Assembly (NCBI RefSeq): GCF_003944765.1
Contig: NZ_RWIU01000001.1
Location: forward strand, 1,302,001-1,366,000
DNA from: Hymenobacter perfusus
Lineage (GTDB): Bacteria; Bacteroidota; Bacteroidia; Cytophagales; Hymenobacteraceae
Direction: 5' to 3'
Length of the DNA stretch: 64,000 nucleotides
Below the pieces are notes generated by a model. The model was not told the origin of the DNA and made no database searches. It was given only the letters and a program-made list of their open reading frames with translations. A program made the translations under genes and the position numbers. Shown piece after piece: positions 58,216-64,000 of the stretch (position 1 is the first letter of the stretch; the number at the start of each line of letters is the position of its first letter).

Positions 58216-60084
58216 ATGTTTCAGCAAGAAGAGTACGATGTCATTGTAGTAGGAGCCGGGCACGCTGGCTGCGAGGCCGCCGCCGCGGCTGCCAACATGG
58301 GCTCCAAGGTCCTGCTGGTGACGATGAACATGAACACCATTGCGCAGATGTCGTGCAACCCGGCCATGGGCGGGGTTGCCAAGGGCCAGATTGTGCGCGA
58401 GGTGGATGCGCTGGGCGGCCAGTCGGGCCTCATCACCGACAAAACCATGATTCAGTTCCGGATGCTGAACCGCTCGAAAGGCCCCGCCATGTGGAGCCCC
58501 CGGGCGCAGTCGGACCGGATGCGCTTCGCCGAGGAGTGGCGCATGACGCTGGAACAAACGCCCAACGTGGATTTCTGGCAGGAAGCCGTAACCGGCCTCG
58601 TGGTGGAAGACGGCGTGTGCGTGGGCGTGAAAACCCAGCTCGGCATCGAGTTCCGGGGCAAATCGGTGGTGCTCACTAACGGTACGTTCCTGAACGGGCT
58701 TATTCACATCGGAGAGAAGCAGTTTGGCGGCGGCCGCGCGGCTGAGAAGGGCAGCACCGGAATCACGGAGCAGCTGCTAGAGCTGGGCTTTGAGGCCGGG
58801 CGCATGAAAACCGGCACCCCGCCCCGCGTGGACGGCCGCTCGCTCGACTACAGCAAAATGGAGGAGCAGGCCGGCGACGCCGAGCCCAGCAAGTTTTCGT
58901 ACCTCGACACGCCCGCGCTGCGCAACCAGCGCCCGTGCTACATCACCTACACCAACTCCGAAGTCCACGAAATCCTGAAAGAGGGTTTCGAGAAGTCGCC
59001 GATGTTTCAGGGCCGCATCAAGGGTCTGGGGCCGCGCTACTGCCCGTCGGTGGAGGACAAAATCAACCGCTTCGCCGACAAGGACCGCCACCAGATTTTC
59101 GTAGAACCGGAAGGTTGGAGCACGGTGGAAGTGTACGTGAACGGCTTCAGCAGCAGTCTGCCCGAGGACGTGCAGTACCGCGCCCTGCGCAAGATTGCCG
59201 GCTTCGAAAACGCCAAGATGTTCCGGCCCGGCTACGCCATTGAGTACGACTTCTTCCCGCCGACGCAGCTCCACCTCACCCTGGAAACCAAGCGGATTCA
59301 GAACCTGTACTTCGCGGGCCAGATCAACGGCACCACCGGCTACGAGGAGGCCGCCTGCCAGGGCCTGATGGCCGGTATCAACGCCCACAACAAGGTGCAC
59401 GGCAAGGCGCCCTTCGTGCTCAAGCGCAGCGAGGCCTACATCGGCGTGCTCATCGACGACCTCGTGAACAAAGGCACCGACGAGCCCTACCGCATGTTCA
59501 CGAGCCGCGCCGAGCACCGCCTGCTGCTGCGCCAGGACAACGCCGACCTGCGCCTCACGCCGCTGGGCTACGAGCTGGGTTTGGCCTCGGAGGAGCGTAT
59601 GCAGCTGGTGCGCGAAAAGGAGCAGCAGACCAAGGAAGTAGCCAAGCTGCTGAAGAACTTCGGCATCGAGGCTGCCGATATCAACCCCTGGCTCACGGAA
59701 ATCGGCTCGGCCGTTATCAGCGAGAAAACCCGCGCCGTGAACCTGTTGCGCCGCCCCGGCATCGAGCTGCCAGCCCTGGCCCGCGTGCTGCCCGAACTCA
59801 CCCTGGCCCTGGCCGCGTACCGCCCCGACGCGCTGGAGCAGGCCGAAATTCTGGTGAAGTACGAGGCCTACCTGGAGAAGGAACACCAGCAGGCCGCCCG
59901 CGTGCAGGAGCTGGAAAACTTCGTCATCCAGGGCCGCCTCGACTATACCGCCATGCCGGCCCTCTCGCACGAAGCCCGCGAGAAGCTGCTCAAGATTCAG
60001 CCCGAAACCCTGGGCCAGGCCAGCCGCATCAGCGGCGTCAGCCCCGCCGATGTGTCGGTACTGATGGTGTATCTGGGGCGGTAG
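58216..60084 (+). CDS. mnmG: tRNA uridine-5-carboxymethylaminomethyl modification enzyme MnmG
   Basis: 622-residue FAD protein that, with MnmE, modifies the wobble uridine of several tRNAs. Motifs: [20 protein letters not shown] (FAD), [40 protein letters not shown] and [15 protein letters not shown]. The C-terminal helical domain ([19 protein letters not shown]) that contacts MnmE and tRNA is complete. Length is normal. In Bacteroidota ybeY, mnmG, a SAM methyltransferase and an Ig-like lipoprotein are often in this order; here two extra genes interrupt it. Confidence 0.97.
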   Translation: MFQQEEYDVIVVGAGHAGCEAAAAAANMGSKVLLVTMNMNTIAQMSCNPAMGGVAKGQIVREVDALGGQSGLITDKTMIQFRMLNRSKGPAMWSPRAQSDRMRFAEEWRMTLEQTPNVDFWQEAVTGLVVEDGVCVGVKTQLGIEFRGKSVVLTNGTFLNGLIHIGEKQFGGGRAAEKGSTGITEQLLELGFEAGRMKTGTPPRVDGRSLDYSKMEEQAGDAEPSKFSYLDTPALRNQRPCYITYTNSEVHEILKEGFEKSPMFQGRIKGLGPRYCPSVEDKINRFADKDRHQIFVEPEGWSTVEVYVNGFSSSLPEDVQYRALRKIAGFENAKMFRPGYAIEYDFFPPTQLHLTLETKRIQNLYFAGQINGTTGYEEAACQGLMAGINAHNKVHGKAPFVLKRSEAYIGVLIDDLVNKGTDEPYRMFTSRAEHRLLLRQDNADLRLTPLGYELGLASEERMQLVREKEQQTKEVAKLLKNFGIEAADINPWLTEIGSAVISEKTRAVNLLRRPGIELPALARVLPELTLALAAYRPDALEQAEILVKYEAYLEKEHQQAARVQELENFVIQGRLDYTAMPALSHEAREKLLKIQPETLGQASRISGVSPADVSVLMVYLGR

Positions 60085-60105
60085 CTCTTGTCATCCTGAG
60101 TAAAC

Positions 60106-60149
60106 AGAACGTCATTCCTTGCTCCGCTCGGAGTGAGGAACGGCGTTCT
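60106..60149. repeat. Hairpin repeat of the GTCATTCC/GCTCCGCTCGGA type
   Basis: A 20-base stem (60106-60125 with 60130-60149; 16 exact pairs and three G-T pairs) closes on loop GCTC. The GTCATTCC and CTCCGCTCGGA words recur in the repeat at 61190-61290. It lies just before the S41 peptidase gene. Confidence 0.7.
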
Positions 60150-60196
60150 GGGATGAGCTTTGCGAATTGGGCTTTGTGTTGATACGCTACGCAACC

Positions 60197-61168
60197 ATGA
60201 GGGTCAAGCTCTGTATTCTATTCTTCGTCTTTGCCTCTTGTAGTGCAGATAGTGCAGAACGTAGGCTGTCTTCACCTGCGGTGCGGAAGTATTTGGATGA
60301 GGTAACCAGTATCCTGCAAGCCAATTTCGTTAATCGGTCGGCAATAAACTGGGTAGTTTTCAGGCAGAACCTACTAGCGCAAGCAAGTGGCGCCAAAACA
60401 ATTGAGCAGGTCTATCCAGCGGTTGTATCTGCTATTGGAGCCCTGGGCGATAAGCACAGTATGTTTGTGCCCGCCCGGCCGCTGAAGGGCCTCGAAACGC
60501 CCCCTGCCAAGCAACCCCTCGTATACCCCGACGAGCCGGTGCCTGGGGACATCGGCTACATCAGAGTTCCGTGGGTTGTCGGCAGTCAGGAAAAGCTGGA
60601 CGCGTATATCACCCGCGTGCAAGCCCAAATCAAGGAGCGGGATAAGCCGGAATTAAAAGGCTGGGTCGTGGATTTGCGAGGGAATATGGGCGGAAATATG
60701 TGGCCGATGCTTGTGGGGGCAGGGCCGATTTTGGGAGAGGATACCCTCGGCTATTTCATCGAATCGCATAATACCAAAACCGCGTGGCGCTACGAAAAGG
60801 GCAAGGCATTGCTGGACGGCAACATACAAGCAGAAACAGCTAATTACTATACGCTTAAGTCGGCCAACCCAATAGTAGCCGTGCTGACCGATACCTTAAC
60901 GGCCAGTTCAGGCGAGGCCGTGGCGGTGGCCTTTAAAGCCCGAAAGCACACCAGAAGCTTTGGGGCGGGCACGTGCGGGGTATCGACCAGCAGAAGCCGC
61001 TTTTATTTGTCTGAGGGGTCCGTTCTCTTGCTGACAACCGCTGTATTCGCCGACCGCCGCTTAGTACAGTATGGCCAATCCCTAGCACCCGACGAGCCGC
61101 TCAAGTCGAGCGAAGTAGTGCCACGAGCCATTCGTTGGATCAGAGAAGAATACGAAGTGAAGAAATAA
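60197..61168 (+). CDS. S41-family peptidase (tail-specific protease-like) lipoprotein
   Basis: 323 residues. The lipobox FASC gives C15. Residues about 30-120 are a helical cap; the S41 core (IGYIRVPWVVGSQEKLDAYI, then WVVDLRGNMGGNMWPML) and the nucleophile region DTLTASSGEAVAVAF (S237/S238) follow. No PDZ domain is evident. Codon use and base composition are clearly less GC-rich than in neighbouring genes. The gene is bordered by repeats (60106-60149 and 61190-61290) and interrupts the mnmG-methyltransferase order, so acquisition by transfer is likely (inference). ATG 60197 is chosen for the lipoprotein signal. Confidence 0.82.
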   Translation: MRVKLCILFFVFASCSADSAERRLSSPAVRKYLDEVTSILQANFVNRSAINWVVFRQNLLAQASGAKTIEQVYPAVVSAIGALGDKHSMFVPARPLKGLETPPAKQPLVYPDEPVPGDIGYIRVPWVVGSQEKLDAYITRVQAQIKERDKPELKGWVVDLRGNMGGNMWPMLVGAGPILGEDTLGYFIESHNTKTAWRYEKGKALLDGNIQAETANYYTLKSANPIVAVLTDTLTASSGEAVAVAFKARKHTRSFGAGTCGVSTSRSRFYLSEGSVLLLTTAVFADRRLVQYGQSLAPDEPLKSSEVVPRAIRWIREEYEVKK

Positions 61169-61189
61169 GTGGCTTGGCCATAGAAACTG

Positions 61190-61290
61190 CATTGTGATGC
61201 CGAGTTTGTCGAAACAGCTCTACCGCTTTGTTGAATTACCATTATAACGGCAGCGCGCGAGATTCTTCGCTCCGCTCGGAATGACGTTCT
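61190..61290. repeat. Degenerate repeat of the GTCATTCCGAG/CGGAATGAC family
   Basis: Ends are CATTGTGATGCCGAG and (complement) ACGTCATTCCGAGCGGAGCG; the interior contains GATTCTTCGCTCCGCTCGGA. It resembles the hairpin at 60106-60149 and a repeat class seen in many bacterial genomes. It follows the S41 gene. Confidence 0.55.
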
Positions 61291-61313
61291 TAACTAATCA
61301 CGTTCTGGTTAGC

Positions 61314-61352
61314 AAACCGGCCGCCGTTTCTTTCCGAAACGGCGGCCGGTTT
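61314..61352 (+). terminator. Strong hairpin terminator
   Basis: A perfect 17-base stem (61314-61330 with 61336-61352) with loop TTTCC, then GGTTTTG. It ends the S41 unit, and a new -7 box begins eight bases later. Confidence 0.8.
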
Positions 61353-61359
61353 GGTTTTG

Positions 61360-61367
61360 TACCTTCG
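61360..61367 (+). promoter_or_regulatory. -7 box of the methyltransferase gene
   Basis: TACCTTCG, about 70 bases before GTG 61438, directly after the terminator. Confidence 0.45.
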
Positions 61368-61437
61368 CCTTGCGGCTGGCTTCTCTGCGCAGGCCGGTTG
61401 TCGCAATCAGCGAAATCAACATAATCAGCGAGCATCT

Positions 61438-62328
61438 GTGATTTACGAGCGTTTGGAGAAGTGCCCGGTTTGCGGCAAAACGGAGTTTCGCAACAAGCTG
61501 GTGGTCGAGGATAAATCCGTCAGCAAGGAGAGTTTCGCCATTCAGCAGTGCGAGGCGTGCACATTCCAGTTCACCAACCCCCGGCCCGACGCCGCCCACA
61601 TCGGCCGCTACTACGAGTCGGAGGAGTACGTGTCGCACAACAGTGGGGCAGGAGGGGTCATCAACCAAGCCTACAAAGTAGCGCGCTACTTTACTATGCG
61701 CCGCAAGGTAGCCTTGGTCAATCAGCGCGCCAGCAAGGGCCGCCTCCTCGACTACGGCTGCGGCACGGGCCACTTTCTGGCCGCCGCCAAAGCCGACGGC
61801 TGGCAGGTGGCCGGCTGGGAACCCAACGCCCGCGCCCGCGAGGAAGCTACCGAACGAGTAGGCCAGCCCATCGGCACCGAGAGTCTGGTGCAGTTTCAGC
61901 CCGCCAGTTTCGATGCCATTACGCTCTGGCACGTGCTGGAACACGTTCACAGTCTGAACGAAACCCTCGCTCAGCTCATCAGCTTGTTGAAGCCCGACGG
62001 TACGCTCGTCATTGCTGTGCCCAACGTGGACAGCCTCGATGCCCAGCACTACCGCCAGGACTGGGCTGCTTACGACGTACCGCGCCACCTCTACCACTTC
62101 AGCCCCAAAACCATGACCCAGCTGCTTAAAAAGCACAAGATGCAGGTGTTGGAGGTGCTGCCCATGCCGCTGGATGCCTATTACGTGAGCATGCTCAGCG
62201 AAAAGCACCGCGCTGAACGCGGCGGCGGGATGCTCACGGTGCTCAAGGCCGGCTACAAATCCAACCAGTACGCAGCCCAGCACGAAGGCCAGTACAGCAG
62301 CCTGATTTACGTGGTGCGCAAGCGCTAA
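61438..62328 (+). CDS. Class I SAM-dependent methyltransferase with N-terminal zinc ribbon
   Basis: 296 residues from GTG 61438. The N-terminus (YERLEKCPVCGKTEF, then IQQCEACTFQFTNPRP) forms a four-cysteine zinc ribbon; the Rossmann core has LLDYGCGTGHFLAAAKADGW (motif I), VAGWEPN and ITLWHVLEHVHSLNETLAQL. This is the Methyltransf_23 arrangement seen in Bacteroidota next to mnmG; substrate unknown. In-frame codons upstream to 61351 overlap the terminator and the -7 box, so they are not used. A terminator follows at 62388. Confidence 0.88.
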   Translation: MIYERLEKCPVCGKTEFRNKLVVEDKSVSKESFAIQQCEACTFQFTNPRPDAAHIGRYYESEEYVSHNSGAGGVINQAYKVARYFTMRRKVALVNQRASKGRLLDYGCGTGHFLAAAKADGWQVAGWEPNARAREEATERVGQPIGTESLVQFQPASFDAITLWHVLEHVHSLNETLAQLISLLKPDGTLVIAVPNVDSLDAQHYRQDWAAYDVPRHLYHFSPKTMTQLLKKHKMQVLEVLPMPLDAYYVSMLSEKHRAERGGGMLTVLKAGYKSNQYAAQHEGQYSSLIYVVRKR

Positions 62329-62387
62329 GCAGTAGGGTAGGGGAGAGGCTATAGCACTAAGGCAAAACCTGTTGCTAGCTCGAATAC

Positions 62388-62433
62388 AGCGAGGAATCCG
62401 GGACGTCTACTGACGTATTTCGGATTCCTCGCT
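62388..62433 (+). terminator. Intrinsic terminator after the methyltransferase gene
   Basis: AGCGAGGAATCCG (62388-62400) pairs perfectly with 62421-62433; an inner ACGTC/GACGT stem closes the loop, and TTTGTTTG follows. Confidence 0.8.
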
Positions 62434-62470
62434 TTGTTTGACGGATGATGTAGCAGCCGGGCATGACAGT

Positions 62471-62505
62471 TTTGGACCTGAGCCGCGTTACAGCGTGTAC
62501 CTTCG
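62471..62505 (+). promoter_or_regulatory. Promoter of the Ig-like lipoprotein gene
   Basis: TTTG at 62471-62474, a 23-base gap and TACCTTCG at 62498-62505. The ATG is at 62570. Confidence 0.55.
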
Positions 62506-62569
62506 GAGTTCGGAAACGCCCGCCTGGGCGGGGCCGAAATCTGTCACCTTTCCCAACTGCCTGCCCGCA

Positions 62570-64000
62570 ATGCTCCAGTCTGCCTGCGCCCGCGCCTCCT
62601 TGTTCCTATTGTTTGCCGCCGCCGCGGGCCTGAGCGGCTGCGCGGCCATTAGTTCGCCTGAAGGCGGTATTCGGGACACCATTCCGCCCAAGCTGGTGCG
62701 CACGGTGCCGGCCAACGGCACCCGCAATTACCAGGGCCAGTCGGTGCGGCTGGAGTTTTCGGAGCAAGTGCAGCTGAAAGAGCTGGCCAAAAACCTCATC
62801 GTGGCCCCGCTGCTCTCCGACGACAACCCCTACAAAGTGCGCGAAGACCGCACGTCCATTACCCTAACCTTCGATAAGCCGCTGGCCCCAAATACTACCT
62901 ATTCCTTCAACTTCGGCACCGCCATCAGCGACATTACCGAGAGCAATCCGGCCGCCAAGGCAGTGGTCAGCTTCAGCACCGGCCCCGAGCTGGACTCGGC
63001 CTCGGTGCGGGGCACAGTGGTGGATGTGCTGAGCCAGCAGCCGGTGGAAAACGTGGCTGTGGTGCTGTACCCTGAGGCCGATACTGCCAACGTGCGTCGG
63101 GGCCGCCCCACGTACTTAGCCCGCACCGATAAGGCCGGGCAGTTTGAGCTGAATTATCTGAAAGCTGGCCAGTACCAGGCCTACGCTCTGGCCGATAAAA
63201 ACCAGAACAACCGCTACGAGGAGCCCGAGCGCATCGGCTATCTGCCCGGCCTGCTCACCGTGGGCGGCCCCGCTTCCGATAGCCTGCGCTTTGTGCTCAC
63301 CCGCCCCGACACCCGCCGGCCGCTTGTAACCACCCAGAAACCTGAGCCCACCAGCTACCGCGTGAGCTACACTGAGGGCGTGGTGGCTACCACCCTGGCT
63401 CCGCTGGGCGCAGCCGCTACCCCGGCCCTGAACGAGGCCGTGCAGCTGGCCGAACGGGGCCGCACCGCCATCCTCTACCGCACGCCCGAACTGCCGGAAG
63501 GCCGCTACCTGCTCACCGCTACCGACAGCGCCGGCAACATAGGGCGCGACACGATTAACGTGCGCTTTCAGGGTAATGCTTCCGCTAAGCGCGGGGCCGC
63601 CTATTCCGTGGAAGGCAATCCGCGCGAGGTATACCGTCAGGGCCAGATCAAGTTTGTGTTCAACGAGCCGGTACGCATTGCCCTGGATAAACCGATCGGG
63701 ACGCTGGTGGAAGATTCCCTGAAACGGCGGCCGCTCCGGCTCCCGCAGGATGGCACCCTCAGCCCCAGCCGCACCGAGCTGGCCCTGAACCTGAACACCA
63801 CGGCCCGCAAAACCGTCACGTTTCAGCTCGATAGCACCACCATCCGCAGTATTACGGGGCAGTCGTTGGGACTGAAACCGCTACGCCTTCGGGTGACGGA
63901 TCAAACCAGCACCGGCACGCTCAGCGGCCCCATCCAGACGACGGCCAAGCGATACTGGGTGCAGCTGCTCGATGCCAATGGGCAGGCCCAAATCACCCTC
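62570..64000 (+). CDS. Ig-like-domain lipoprotein, truncated by the window end
   Basis: An open frame of 477 codons without a stop before the window end. The start MLQSACARASLFLLF leads to lipobox GLSGC (C24). A bacterial Ig-like (Big_5) domain follows (about 37-140: DTIPPKLVRTVPANGT, VRLEFSEQVQLKEL, ITLTFDKPLAPNTTYSF), then a carboxypeptidase-regulatory-like domain (about 145-240: SVRGTVVDVLSQQPVENVAV, then YLARTDKAGQFELNYLKAG). This plan is common among Bacteroidota lipoproteins encoded near mnmG. Surface or outer-membrane location is expected; function unknown. The C-terminal part is not visible. Confidence 0.85.
   Translation, partial: MLQSACARASLFLLFAAAAGLSGCAAISSPEGGIRDTIPPKLVRTVPANGTRNYQGQSVRLEFSEQVQLKELAKNLIVAPLLSDDNPYKVREDRTSITLTFDKPLAPNTTYSFNFGTAISDITESNPAAKAVVSFSTGPELDSASVRGTVVDVLSQQPVENVAVVLYPEADTANVRRGRPTYLARTDKAGQFELNYLKAGQYQAYALADKNQNNRYEEPERIGYLPGLLTVGGPASDSLRFVLTRPDTRRPLVTTQKPEPTSYRVSYTEGVVATTLAPLGAAATPALNEAVQLAERGRTAILYRTPELPEGRYLLTATDSAGNIGRDTINVRFQGNASAKRGAAYSVEGNPREVYRQGQIKFVFNEPVRIALDKPIGTLVEDSLKRRPLRLPQDGTLSPSRTELALNLNTTARKTVTFQLDSTTIRSITGQSLGLKPLRLRVTDQTSTGTLSGPIQTTAKRYWVQLLDANGQAQITL

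Overview
The window reads as a chromosome segment of a high-GC Bacteroidota, most likely a Hymenobacter-like member of the Cytophagales. The signs are a SusC/SusD pair, secreted proteins with C-terminal type IX secretion (T9SS) sorting domains, carotenoid genes, DUF4175 and DUF6952 family proteins, and many -7 promoter boxes of the Bacteroidota type (TAnnTTTG, here mostly TAYCTTTG). No rRNA, tRNA, CRISPR array or intact insertion sequence was seen.

Layout. (1) 1-6 kb: housekeeping genes glyA, tatC and rpiB, a TetR regulator, and a minus-strand carotenoid pair (CrtD-like desaturase, CruF-like membrane protein). (2) 6.4-21.8 kb: a beta-1,3-glucan (laminarin-type) utilisation locus with a 1336-residue multi-domain GH16, a GH5 with a CBM6-like tail, a 7TMR-DISM membrane receptor ending in an IS1595-type transposase zinc ribbon, then susC, susD, a PKD lipoprotein and a lipoprotein GH16. 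(3) 22-32.9 kb: a mostly minus-strand block with an rRNA-type methyltransferase, small lipoprotein, SRPBCC and zinc-ribbon proteins, a Snf2 helicase, a LolC/E-like permease, a methyltransferase, rbfA, a membrane protein, DUF6952 and a thioredoxin with a Fur-box-like palindrome at its promoter. (4) 33-37.6 kb: a five-gene minus-strand operon of secreted proteins, three of them tail-collar (MdpB-like) proteins. (5) 37.9-48.6 kb: an arylesterase, a glycogen-phosphorylase-family protein that lacks the PLP lysine, a lipoprotein, two GH13 amylases, an SDR and an SLC45-like sugar transporter, i.e. starch/maltodextrin use. (6) 48.6-64 kb: an M16 protease, DUF4175, an RsbW-like ATPase, ybeY, an arginyltransferase-like gene, mnmG, an S41 peptidase that looks inserted, a methyltransferase, and an Ig-like lipoprotein cut by the window end.

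How it fits together. The first locus would cleave beta-glucan outside the cell, bind it with SusD and the PKD lipoprotein, and import oligosaccharides through SusC; the membrane receptor between the enzymes and the transporter is a natural candidate sensor. The second locus would degrade alpha-glucans outside the cytoplasm and import the products through the SLC45-like carrier.

Two layers of non-coding structure stand out. First, long intergenic inverted repeats are numerous; several have arms made of degenerate octamers around GGTGAAAT, and some supply the last codons of adjacent genes. Second, several -7 boxes lie only 6-13 bases upstream of the start codon, which predicts leaderless or nearly leaderless transcripts. 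Starts given below are my choices from N-terminal family fit, signal peptides and promoter position.
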